DNA of 64,000 nt, from contig NZ_JAUYTS010000159.1 of the NCBI RefSeq assembly GCF_030695085.1, positions 1 through 64,000 of the forward strand. Direction: 5' to 3'. Position numbers and translations under genes: made by a program. The notes below the pieces were generated by a model. That model ran no database searches. It was not told the DNA's origin and saw only the letters and a list, made by a program, of their open reading frames with translations. Below, piece by piece: positions 45,151 to 56,629 of the stretch; position 1 is the stretch's first letter; each line of letters opens with the position of its first letter. The DNA comes from Falsiroseomonas sp. GTDB lineage: Bacteria; Pseudomonadota; Alphaproteobacteria; Acetobacterales; Acetobacteraceae.

Positions 45151-46452
45151 ATGAACACCACCACCCTGCCGCCCGAGGCGGCGGCGACCCTGCATCCCGT
45201 CGACCTGGCCGCGCTGCTCGATCTGCGCCCGGCCGAGATGGCGCTGGCGGTGCTGAGCGGGCTGCCGCTGGCCCGCCGGGCCGAGACCTTCGGCTACCTG
45301 GCGCCGGAGACGCAGATCACCATCGCGGCCCTGGCGCCGCCGCGCGCGCTGGCGGAACTCGTCACCGCCATGGATGCGGATGAGCGCGCCGATCTCTGGG
45401 CCCGGCTGCCGGATGCCGCCCGCGAATCGCTCGGGCGCGCGCTGGCGGCCACGGAGCGGGAGGATATCCGCACACTCTCCGCCTATCCCTCCGGGACGGC
45501 CGGGGCGGTGATGACCAGTGAATATGCGGTGCTGCGGCCGGCCATGACGGCCCGCACGGCGATTGAGGCGCTGCGCGGCCAGGCCGCGAGCAAGGAGACG
45601 ATCCAGGTCGCCTATGTGCTGTCGCCGCAACGCCGCCTGATCGGAACGGTGAGCCTGGAGGAGCTGGTGCTGGCGCTGGCCGACCGCCCGGTGGCCGAGA
45701 TCATGCGCACCGATCCCCCCTTCGTGCGCGCCGATGAACCGGCGGAACAGGCTGCGCGGGCGGTTGCCCGCTACGACCTGCCGGCGGTGCCCGTCATCAA
45801 TCGCGAGGATGCGATGGTCGGCATCGTCACCGCCGATGATGCGATGGACGTGGCCCAGGCCGAGGCGACGGAGGATTTCGAGAAGGCGGGCGGCACCGGT
45901 GCCGGGCTGGTCGCGGATCTGCGCCGGGCCGGCATCGCCGTGATGTACCGCAAGCGGGCCGGCTGGCTGGTCGCGCTGGTTTTCGCCAATATCCTGTCCG
46001 GCTTCGGCATCGCCGCCTTCGAGGACACCATCGCCGCGAATCTGGTGCTGGTCTTCTTCCTGCCGCTGTTGATCGCCAGCGCCGGCAATGCCGGGTCCCA
46101 GGCCGCCACGCTGACGGTTCGCGCGCTGGCTACCGGCCAGGTCGGTCTTTCCGACTGGAGCCGGATGCTGGGGCGGGAGGTGCTGGTGGCGCTGGCGCTG
46201 GGGCTGACCATGGCGGCGGCCGTGGCGGGCATCGGGCTGTGGCGCGGCGGGCCGGAAGTTGCGCTGGTGGTGGCGCTGACCATGGTCCTGGTGGTGGTGG
46301 CGGGCAGCCTGGTCGGCATGTCGCTGCCCTTCCTGCTGGACCGGATGAAAATGGACCCGGCTTCCGCCAGCGCGCCGCTGGTGACCTCGATCGCGGATGT
46401 GACCGGCGTGCTGGTCTATTTCGGCATCGCGGCGGCGATCCTGCCCTCATGA
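45151..46452 (+). CDS. mgtE: MgtE-type magnesium transporter
   Basis: 433 residues from ATG 45151, which has GGAG seven bases upstream (ATG 45145 sits on top of it). An N-terminal helical MgtE_N domain (HPVDLAALLDLRPAEMALAVLSGLPL) and two CBS domains (AGAVMTSEYAVLRP, VAEIMRTDPPFVRADEP, LPAVPVINREDAMVGIVTADDAMD) lead to five membrane helices including ASAGNAGSQAATLTVRALATG, the Mg-selective pore. The cytoplasmic domains gate the channel by Mg levels. The stop lies in a 12-bp tandem repeat. Confidence 0.95.
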   Translation: MNTTTLPPEAAATLHPVDLAALLDLRPAEMALAVLSGLPLARRAETFGYLAPETQITIAALAPPRALAELVTAMDADERADLWARLPDAARESLGRALAATEREDIRTLSAYPSGTAGAVMTSEYAVLRPAMTARTAIEALRGQAASKETIQVAYVLSPQRRLIGTVSLEELVLALADRPVAEIMRTDPPFVRADEPAEQAARAVARYDLPAVPVINREDAMVGIVTADDAMDVAQAEATEDFEKAGGTGAGLVADLRRAGIAVMYRKRAGWLVALVFANILSGFGIAAFEDTIAANLVLVFFLPLLIASAGNAGSQAATLTVRALATGQVGLSDWSRMLGREVLVALALGLTMAAAVAGIGLWRGGPEVALVVALTMVLVVVAGSLVGMSLPFLLDRMKMDPASASAPLVTSIADVTGVLVYFGIAAAILPS

Positions 46453-46496
46453 TGCCGGGCGTGATGCGGGACGTGATGCGGGACGTGACGGGGGGC
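46449..46496. repeat. 12-bp tandem repeat across the mgtE stop
   Basis: Four units of 12 bp; the central two, GTGATGCGGGAC at 46461-46472 and 46473-46484, are identical, the first (46449-46460) matches at 9 of 12 and the last is degenerate. The mgtE TGA lies in the first unit. Confidence 0.8.
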
Positions 46497-46554
46497 TGGG
46501 CCGGGCGGCCCCGGCATGATCGAAGCCGCCGGCCTGAATGATGCAGCGCGTCAC

Positions 46555-46584
46555 TTGAACAGCAGGGGGCGGGCGTCGTATAAC
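46555..46584 (+). promoter_or_regulatory. Sigma70-type promoter of the Fur-box gene
   Basis: TTGAAC (46555-46560), an 18-base spacer, then TATAAC (46579-46584). This is a near-consensus promoter in a genome of about 70% G+C. The predicted start of transcription, near 46591, is just before the palindrome at 46595. Confidence 0.7.
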
Positions 46585-46594
46585 CGGGATACCA

Positions 46595-46613
46595 GTTGAG
46601 AACGATTCTCAAC
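46595..46613. promoter_or_regulatory. Fur-box-like operator
   Basis: GTTGAGAA-CGA-TTCTCAAC, a perfect 19-base palindrome with 8-bp arms, of the TGAGAATGATTCTCA type bound by Fur-family regulators. It overlaps the expected transcription start and lies 39 bases before the ATG of the next gene, an ideal place for repression by iron-loaded Fur. Confidence 0.75.
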
Positions 46614-46652
46614 TCATTCGCATCCCCGCCAGGCGGGAAGACGGGAGTGCTC

Positions 46653-46892
46653 ATGGGCCGCGAATTCAGCTACATCGCACGACGCTGCGAGCGCGCCGTT
46701 GTCACGGCCTATCGCGAATTGCGGGATGGCGGCAACGCCGACATGGCGGCCTTCACCGCCTGCACCACGCTGTACCGCATCCATCACCCCGAATCCTCGG
46801 TGACCGAGGCGCGCCGCCTGGTCTCCGAATGGATCGACCATCATGTGGTGCAGGGTATGCAGACCGAGACGGATGGCTGCGATTGCGACTGA
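46653..46892 (+). CDS. Small iron-regulated protein of unknown function
   Basis: 79 residues from ATG 46653. GREFSYIARRCERAVVTAYRELRDGGNADMAAFTACTTLYRIHHP, ESSVTEARRLVSEWIDHHV, then a Cys-rich end GCDCD. Four Cys and several His residues could bind metal. Not recognised. A strong promoter with a Fur-box-like operator precedes it and a perfect hairpin ends it, so it is a one-gene unit probably made when iron is scarce. Confidence 0.8.
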   Translation: MGREFSYIARRCERAVVTAYRELRDGGNADMAAFTACTTLYRIHHPESSVTEARRLVSEWIDHHVVQGMQTETDGCDCD

Positions 46893-46921
46893 CTTCAATT
46901 GCGAATGACTCGCAATTGAAG
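46893..46921. terminator. Hairpin ending the small iron-regulated gene
   Basis: A perfect 12-bp stem CTTCAATTGCGA/TCGCAATTGAAG (46893-46904 with 46910-46921), loop ATGAC, starting at the base after the stop codon. It also serves the convergent sensor kinase gene. Confidence 0.75.
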
Positions 46922-46932
46922 CGGCGCGGGCG

Positions 46933-50898
<3,966 letters not shown>

Positions 50899-51106
50899 CA
50901 CGGCATCATGCCGCAGATGGCAATAAATTGTGTTTCGCGCAGGCCCAAGGTTTGTTTCACAGGCTTCGCGCCAGACGTGGTTTTGCGGGGGCGGGCTTGG
51001 CGGAGCCAGGCTTCCCGGGCCGGGGCTTTGACGCAAGGCTCCAGGGTTTGTAACTGACCATTGTAGCAAGGCCTGTGACGTCGCGCAGGTTCAGGGGGAG
51101 CCAGGC

Positions 51107-51838
51107 ATGGCCGGTGGCACGACCAATCTGCTCGTCGTCGAGGATGATCCGTTCCAGCGGGAAACGATCTGCGCCTATCTCGTGAGCCAGGGCTTCGTGG
51201 TGGAGGCGGTGGGGGATGGCGCGGCCTGCCGCGCGGCGGTCGCGGCCGCCATGCCGGATGCTGCGCTGCTCGATGTCGGCCTGCCGGGCGGGGAGGATGG
51301 CTTCGCGCTGGCCCGTTGGCTGCGCGGCCAGTCGGCGCAGCTTGGCATCATCATGCTGACCGCCGCGGGCGATCTGGTGGACCGGGTGGTGGGCCTCGAA
51401 TCCGGCGCCGATGACTACATCACCAAGCCCTTCGAGCCGCGCGAATTGCTGGCCCGGATCCGCGCCGTGATGCGCCGCGCCGGTGCCGAGGGCGCCGCCC
51501 AGAAACCCGAGGTGCTGGGCCCCGGCAAGGCGCGCATCGGCGGCGCCGTGCTGGATCTGCGGCGCGGCCTGCTGGTGACGGCGGAGGGGCGGGAGGACAC
51601 GCTGACCGAGGGCGAGTTCACCCTGCTGAAGCTGTTCGTCGAACACCCGAACCGCGCCCTGCACCGCGACTGGCTGCTGGAGCGCACCTCCGGCGATGAG
51701 GAGCCGGAGGCCTTCGACCGGGCGATCGACCTGCGCATCATGCGGCTGCGCCGCAAGGTGGAGCGCAACCCGACCCGGCCGATGGCGATCCGCACCGTCC
51801 GCGGCGTCGGCTACCTGTTCGATCCCGAAGCGGTCTAG
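51107..51838 (+). CDS. OmpR-family response regulator
   Basis: 243 residues. The receiver domain has LLVVEDDPFQRE (acidic pair), the phospho-acceptor Asp in ALLDVGLPG (about residue 55), and the YITKPF Lys (about 105). The winged-helix output domain is LTEGEFTLLKLFVEHPNRALHRDWLLE...RTVRGVGYLF. GGGGGAG precedes the ATG. It is divergent from the six-PAS kinase with only about 200 bases between, a standard paired arrangement. Confidence 0.95.
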   Translation: MAGGTTNLLVVEDDPFQRETICAYLVSQGFVVEAVGDGAACRAAVAAAMPDAALLDVGLPGGEDGFALARWLRGQSAQLGIIMLTAAGDLVDRVVGLESGADDYITKPFEPRELLARIRAVMRRAGAEGAAQKPEVLGPGKARIGGAVLDLRRGLLVTAEGREDTLTEGEFTLLKLFVEHPNRALHRDWLLERTSGDEEPEAFDRAIDLRIMRLRRKVERNPTRPMAIRTVRGVGYLFDPEAV

Positions 51839-51873
51839 CATCTTCAGGCCCGGCGGCTTCGCTGGGCGATGCT

Positions 51874-51909
51874 GCGGACCATCGGGCGAACCATTGCACG
51901 AACCATTGG
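51874..51909. repeat. 12-bp tandem repeat between response regulator and MscS genes
   Basis: Three units at 51874-51885, 51886-51897 and 51898-51909 (GCGGACCATCGG, GCGAACCATTGC, ACGAACCATTGG), in the gap between convergent stops. It ends five bases before the MscS stop codon. Confidence 0.75.
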
Positions 51910-51914
51910 GCGGC

Positions 51915-53030
51915 TCAGGCGGCCAGCGCGCGCTGGGCGGCCGGGACCTCCGCCTGGGCCGAGATTTCGGCGCGGCGGCGGGGCAGGGCGCCAGGGTGTT
52001 CCGCCTGGAGGTAGGCCACCATCTTCTCGCGCACCTCGCAGCGCAGGTCGAAGGCGCGGCCGGCATTGGTGGCGCTGACCAGCATGCGGACCTCCATGGT
52101 CTCCGCCCGCAATTCGGTCACCTGCAGGTTCACCACCCGCCCATCCCACAGCCGGGTGCCCTCGGCGATCTCCACCAGCTTGCGGCGCATGGCATCCACC
52201 GGCGCGGTGTAGTCCACATGGATCATGGCGGTGCCGATCAGGCTGGCGCTCTCACGCGTCCAGTTCTGGAAGGGGTGTTCCAGGAAGTAGCTCAGCGGCA
52301 GCACCATGCGGCGCCAGTCCCACAGCCTGATGACGACATAGGTGGAGGTGACTTCCTCGACATTGCCCCATTCGCCTTCCACGATCACCGCATCCTCCAG
52401 CCGGATCGGCTGGGTCACCGCCAGCTGGATGCCGGCCACCAGGTTCTTCAGCAGCGGCTGCAACGCCAGGCCCATCACCAGGCCGGCGGCACCGGCGGAG
52501 GCGAGCAGCGAGACGCCATATTGGCGCACCCCCTCGAAGGTCATCAGCGCCACGGCAATCGTGACCGTGACGATCAGCCAGCCGGCCACGCGCTGGAGGA
52601 TGCGGGATTGCGTGGTGTGCTTGCGGGCAAGAAGGTTGTCCTCCGCCTCCAGCTTGAAGCGCCGCAGGTAGATCGTGGTCCAGATGTGCAGCACGGTGCG
52701 GGCGGTCCAGCCGACCAGCGCGATGAAGCAGAGCAGCAGCAGGTGGCGGATGGCGTTGGCCTGCCCGGTGGTCAGCGGGGCGATGGAGGCGGCGAAGGCG
52801 ACCGCGATCATCATCAGGGTCAGGCGCGACGGGCCTTCGGTGCGCTGCACCAGCGACCGCCAGAACAGGTCGCGATCGGCGACCATGCGCGTGGTGATAC
52901 GGAACAGCAGCCGGTGCGCCTGGATGGCCAGGAAGATCCCGGCCGCCAGCACGATCAGGCTGAGCAGCCAGGCCGGGACGAAGGTGAAGGAGGCGACAAC
53001 GCGCCGCGTGGCGAAAAGTAGATTGTCCAA
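51915..53030 (-). CDS. MscS-family mechanosensitive channel
   Basis: 371 residues, probable TTG start at 53030 (GGGG upstream; no nearby ATG). Several membrane helices (PAWLLSLIVLAAGIFLAIQAHRLL, LLLLCFIALVGWTA, IVTVTIAVALMTFEG) lead to the pore helix and beta domain QYGVSLLASAGAAGLVMGLALQPLLKNLVAGIQLAVTQPIRLEDAVIVEGEWGNVEEVTSTYVVIRLWD. Opens under membrane tension to release solutes in osmotic down-shock; several variants exist and this one is of the longer type. Confidence 0.93.
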   Translation of the reverse strand: MDNLLFATRRVVASFTFVPAWLLSLIVLAAGIFLAIQAHRLLFRITTRMVADRDLFWRSLVQRTEGPSRLTLMMIAVAFAASIAPLTTGQANAIRHLLLLCFIALVGWTARTVLHIWTTIYLRRFKLEAEDNLLARKHTTQSRILQRVAGWLIVTVTIAVALMTFEGVRQYGVSLLASAGAAGLVMGLALQPLLKNLVAGIQLAVTQPIRLEDAVIVEGEWGNVEEVTSTYVVIRLWDWRRMVLPLSYFLEHPFQNWTRESASLIGTAMIHVDYTAPVDAMRRKLVEIAEGTRLWDGRVVNLQVTELRAETMEVRMLVSATNAGRAFDLRCEVREKMVAYLQAEHPGALPRRRAEISAQAEVPAAQRALAA

Positions 53031-53185
53031 AAGGCTGCCCCTGTCGCGGTCTTCCGGAACAATAATGCTGCAACGCGGGCGGAGTTCCTTGCAAGTCTAT
53101 CTTCGCAATATCGCGTAAGATGCTGTTAATAAATTAATTATGGCCATCTCGATACCCGCGCCAGGCCGAATTGTAGCCGCCGCGC

Positions 53186-53899
53186 CTACTTCCCGGCCCA
53201 GCCGATGGCCACCCGCGCCAGCGCATCGATGGTGTCGCAGACCGGAAAGGGCAGCGCCGGGCCGGCGGCGATGCCGAGCGGGATTTCCGTGCAACCCAGC
53301 ACCACCGCCCGCGCACCGCGTGCCACCAGGGCGTGCGCGGCCTCGGCCAGCGGCGCATGGGCCGCGGCCACGCGGTTGGCTTTCACCTCCGCAATGCCGG
53401 GGGAGACCAGGCGGTCCATCTCCCCGGCGGTGGGCACCAGGCAGGTCCAGCCGCGCGGCTCCAGCCGGTCCTGGTACAGCCGCATCGCCAGCGTGCCGGC
53501 GGTGCCCATCAGCCCGATCGGGCCGGGGGTGACGCCGAGACGCAGCAACTCCGTCTCCGCCGCATCGACGATGTGCAGGATCGGCAGGGCGGTGGCCGCC
53601 TGCATGGCCTCGAACCAGCCATGCGCGGTGTTGCAGGGGATGGCGATGGCGCCGGCGCCTGCCGCCTCCAGCCCGCGGATGCCGCGCAGCAAAGCGGGCA
53701 GCGGGTCCGCCCCGCCGGCCAGGCGCGCCGCGGTGCGGTCCGGCACCCGGGGGTCGGACCACAGCACGGCGGGGATATGGTCCTGGTCGCGATCGGCCGG
53801 CGTCAGCAGGGTCAGCCGCAGCATGAATTGCGCGGAGGCCAGCGGTCCCATGCCGCCCAGCACGCCGAGCACCGGAACACCAAGAGTTTTTTCCGTCAT
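53186..53899 (-). CDS. Aspartate/glutamate racemase-family protein
   Basis: 237 residues from ATG 53899 (GAGG upstream). VPVLGVLGGMGPLASAQFMLRL, AIAIPCNTAHGWFEAM (first Cys), LMGTAGTLAMRLYQDRL and AVVLGCTEIPL (second Cys) carry both acid/base cysteines. It racemises Asp, Glu or a related amino acid. It is divergent from the TRAP receptor with 44 bases between starts. Confidence 0.92.
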   Translation of the reverse strand: MTEKTLGVPVLGVLGGMGPLASAQFMLRLTLLTPADRDQDHIPAVLWSDPRVPDRTAARLAGGADPLPALLRGIRGLEAAGAGAIAIPCNTAHGWFEAMQAATALPILHIVDAAETELLRLGVTPGPIGLMGTAGTLAMRLYQDRLEPRGWTCLVPTAGEMDRLVSPGIAEVKANRVAAAHAPLAEAAHALVARGARAVVLGCTEIPLGIAAGPALPFPVCDTIDALARVAIGWAGK

Positions 53900-53943
53900 G
53901 CGGAGCCTCGTCCTATCGTCCTGCGACCCCGGAGACTCGCCCC

Positions 53944-54939
53944 ATGCGCCGCCGCAGCCTGATTGCCCTGACCGCCACCATGCCCTTCGCCGCCGCAGCG
54001 CAACAGGGTGGGGCGCAACAGGGTGGGGCGCCACAGGGAAGCGGGGCCTGGACCGCCGCCACCGAATATCCGGCCGGCGCGATGCCGGCGGAGGGGCTGA
54101 CGCGGCTGGCCGAGGCCGCCCGGCCGCTGGTGATCACGCCCGCCTTCGATGCGCCGGGCGGCGTCCGCTCCGCCGCCATGCCGCGCGCCGTGGCGGAAGG
54201 CCGCTTTGCCATCGGCGATGCCTTCGCCGGCGCGCTGGGGGAGCTGGACCCGGTGTTCCTGCTGTCCTCGCTGCCCTTCCTGGCAACCTCCGCCGCCGAG
54301 GCGAAGCGCCTGCTGGTGGCAGCCCGGCCGGCCTACCAGGAGGCGCTGGAGACGCTCGGCGTCACCCTGCTGCATGTCACACCCTGGCCGCCCACCGGCA
54401 TCTGGTCCCGCCGCCCGATCGCCACGCCCGCCGACCTGCGTGGCCTGAAGCTGCGGACCTATGACGCGACCGGCACCGAGACGATGCGTGCCCTGGGGGC
54501 GGAGGCCGAGCAACTGAGCTTCCAGGCGGTCGCGACCCGGCTGGCCGATGGCTCGATGGATGCCGTGCTGTCCTCCGGCGATGGCGGCGCCGGGCGCAGG
54601 CTGTGGGAACATCTGCCGCATTTCACCGAGATCGGCTACGCCATGCCCGTCAGCCTGGCCTTCGGCGACCCGGCGAGGCTGCGCGCATTGACCGAGGACC
54701 AGCGCGCCGGGCTGGAACGCGCCGCGACCCGCACCGAGACCGGCCTATGGACGCTGCTGGAAACCCGCGATGCCGCCAACAAGCAGCGGATGCGGGAGAA
54801 TGGCGTGACCATCGCCCAGCCGGCCGCACCGCTGCTGGCGGCGCTGCGAGAGGCCGGCGGTGTGGCGGTGAAGGCGTGGGAGGCGAAGGCCGGCGCGACC
54901 GGCTCCGAGATCCTGGCCCTCTACCGCAGCGGCGGCTGA
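53944..54939 (+). CDS. TRAP-type dicarboxylate receptor (DctP-like)
   Basis: 331 residues. Signal RRRSLIALTATMPFAAAAQ, then a mature protein with IWSRRPIATPADLRGLKLRTYDATGTETMRALGAEAEQL and LADGSMDAVLSSGDGGAGRRLWEHLPHFTEIGYAMPV, the DctP ligand-clamp blocks. GGAG precedes the ATG. Membrane subunits (DctQ/DctM) are not present nearby. The N-terminus QQGGAQQGGAPQG is encoded by a 15-bp tandem repeat directly after the signal peptide. Confidence 0.88.
   Translation: MRRRSLIALTATMPFAAAAQQGGAQQGGAPQGSGAWTAATEYPAGAMPAEGLTRLAEAARPLVITPAFDAPGGVRSAAMPRAVAEGRFAIGDAFAGALGELDPVFLLSSLPFLATSAAEAKRLLVAARPAYQEALETLGVTLLHVTPWPPTGIWSRRPIATPADLRGLKLRTYDATGTETMRALGAEAEQLSFQAVATRLADGSMDAVLSSGDGGAGRRLWEHLPHFTEIGYAMPVSLAFGDPARLRALTEDQRAGLERAATRTETGLWTLLETRDAANKQRMRENGVTIAQPAAPLLAALREAGGVAVKAWEAKAGATGSEILALYRSGG
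54001..54045. repeat. 15-bp tandem repeat after the TRAP receptor signal peptide
   Basis: Units at 54001-54015 and 54016-54030 are identical (CAACAGGGTGGGGCG) and 54031-54045 is degenerate. They encode QQGGA repeated, in frame. Confidence 0.85.
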
Positions 54940-55710
54940 TCAGGTCAGCCCCGCCACCCCGTCCCACACCAGCTTGCTGCCGGTGACCGCCAGCATCGCA
55001 TAGACGATGCGGTAGAAGACCCGGTCGCTCATCCGCGATTGCAGCCAGATGCCGAGCTTCACGCCGATCGGCGCCAGCGGCAGCAGCACCAGGCTGGTCA
55101 ACAGATTGGTGGCGGAAAGCTGGCCGAGGAAGGCGTAGGGCACCAGCTTCACGTAGTTCATCACCGCGAAGAACACGACGGTGGTGGCCGCCAGCGTCGC
55201 CCGGTCCATCCGCAGCGGATACAGATACACCGCCAGCGGCGGCCCGCCAGCATGGGCGATGGTGCTGGTCAGGCCGGAGACCATGCCCCAGAAGCCGCCG
55301 CGCAACCGCCCCGGCGTGGCGGGCTCGGGCGCCGCCTGGCCGGGCCGGGCCTGCCACAGGCTGCGCGCCAGGAAGATCAGCGCGATGCCGCCCACCATCA
55401 GCTTCACCGCCGCATCGCTCATCAGCCCGAACACCGCGGCGCCCACCGCGATGCCGGCCAGCCCACCCGGCAGGATGATGCGCAGCTGCGCCCAGCTCCA
55501 CCGCCCCCACCAGGCGCGGATCGAGGAGATGTCCATCGCGCACAGCACCGGCAGCGCGATGCCGGCAGCCTGCGGTGCCGGCACCACCAGCGCCATCAGC
55601 GGCACCGCGACATTGCCGGCGCCGGAGGCGAAGCCGCCCTTGCTGATGCCGGTCAGCAGGAAGGCGGGCACCGCGAGCGCCCAGAACCAGGGGTCTGTGA
55701 TGATCGACAA
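54940..55710 (-). CDS. TauE/SafE-family permease (first of two)
   Basis: 256 residues from a TTG at 55710. Eight or so membrane helices with the TauE motifs SKGGFASGAGNVAVPLMAL and AHAGGPPLAVYLYPLRMD. Family members export sulfite, sulfoacetate or similar anions. Its stop is immediately adjacent to the stop of the TRAP receptor. Divergent paralogue at 55793; the two share only family-level similarity. Confidence 0.9.
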   Translation of the reverse strand: MSIITDPWFWALAVPAFLLTGISKGGFASGAGNVAVPLMALVVPAPQAAGIALPVLCAMDISSIRAWWGRWSWAQLRIILPGGLAGIAVGAAVFGLMSDAAVKLMVGGIALIFLARSLWQARPGQAAPEPATPGRLRGGFWGMVSGLTSTIAHAGGPPLAVYLYPLRMDRATLAATTVVFFAVMNYVKLVPYAFLGQLSATNLLTSLVLLPLAPIGVKLGIWLQSRMSDRVFYRIVYAMLAVTGSKLVWDGVAGLT

Positions 55711-55792
55711 GTTCGGGACCCCGGGATGACGCAGTGGGAGGCGGGGTGTATGGCACGCGGCATCCCCGCCCGCATCAGGAGCAGCCTATATC

Positions 55793-56623
55793 ATGGAGCA
55801 TATGACGGACCCGACGTGGCTGGCGGGTCTCGCCGTCGCCATGGCGATCACCGGGTTGATCTCCGGCACCCTGGCCGGGCTGCTCGGCGTCGGCGGCGGC
55901 ATCGTCATCGTGCCCGTGCTGTTCAACGTGTTTCCGTTCTTCGGCATTCCGGAGGCGGTGCAGATGAAGCTGGCGGTCGGCACCTCGCTGGCCACCATCA
56001 TCCCGACCAGCATCCAGTCCGCGCGCAAGCATTTCGCCAAGGGCACCATGGATGTGCCGCTGCTGAAGTCGCTGGCGCCCTCCATCGGCGTGGGCGTGCT
56101 GCTCGGCACGGTGCTGGCGATCTGGCTGAAGGGGGAGGCGCTGACGCTGGTCTTCGCCGTCATCGCCATCCTGGTCGCCTTCAACATGGGCTTCACCGGC
56201 GTGACATGGAAGCTGCGGGACAGCTTCCCGACCGGCCTGCTGCGGCAGGGCCTGGGCGGCTTCATCGGCACCGTCAGCGCCATGATGGGCATTGGCGGCG
56301 GCACGGTGGGCGTGCCGATCCTGTCCATGTTTGGCGCGCCGATCCGCAGCGCGGTGGCCACCGCCAGCGTCTTCGGCATCATCATCTCGATCCCGGCCAC
56401 CATCGGCTTCATCTATGGCGGCTGGGGCGACCCGCTGCTGCCGCCGCTGAGCCTCGGCTACGTCAACCTGATCGGCTTCGCGCTGATCGTGCCGACCTCC
56501 ATGCTCGCGGCGCCCTGGGGCGTGCACCTGGCGCACACGATTCCGCCGCTGCTGCTGAAGCGGGCCTTCGCGGCCTTCCTGTTCCTGACGGCGTTGCGGA
56601 TGTTCTATTCGCTGGTGATGTAG
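55793..56623 (+). CDS. TauE/SafE-family permease (second of two)
   Basis: 276 residues (an ATG at 55802 is also possible). Membrane repeats with the glycine-rich motifs GTLAGLLGVGGGIVIVPVLFNVF and MMGIGGGTVGVPILSMFGA, one per half, and KLAVGTSLATIIPTSIQSARKHF. Probable anion exporter; substrate unknown. Ends six bases before the stop of the convergent iron-type permease gene. Confidence 0.92.
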   Translation: MEHMTDPTWLAGLAVAMAITGLISGTLAGLLGVGGGIVIVPVLFNVFPFFGIPEAVQMKLAVGTSLATIIPTSIQSARKHFAKGTMDVPLLKSLAPSIGVGVLLGTVLAIWLKGEALTLVFAVIAILVAFNMGFTGVTWKLRDSFPTGLLRQGLGGFIGTVSAMMGIGGGTVGVPILSMFGAPIRSAVATASVFGIIISIPATIGFIYGGWGDPLLPPLSLGYVNLIGFALIVPTSMLAAPWGVHLAHTIPPLLLKRAFAAFLFLTALRMFYSLVM

Positions 56624-56629
56624 GGCGGC

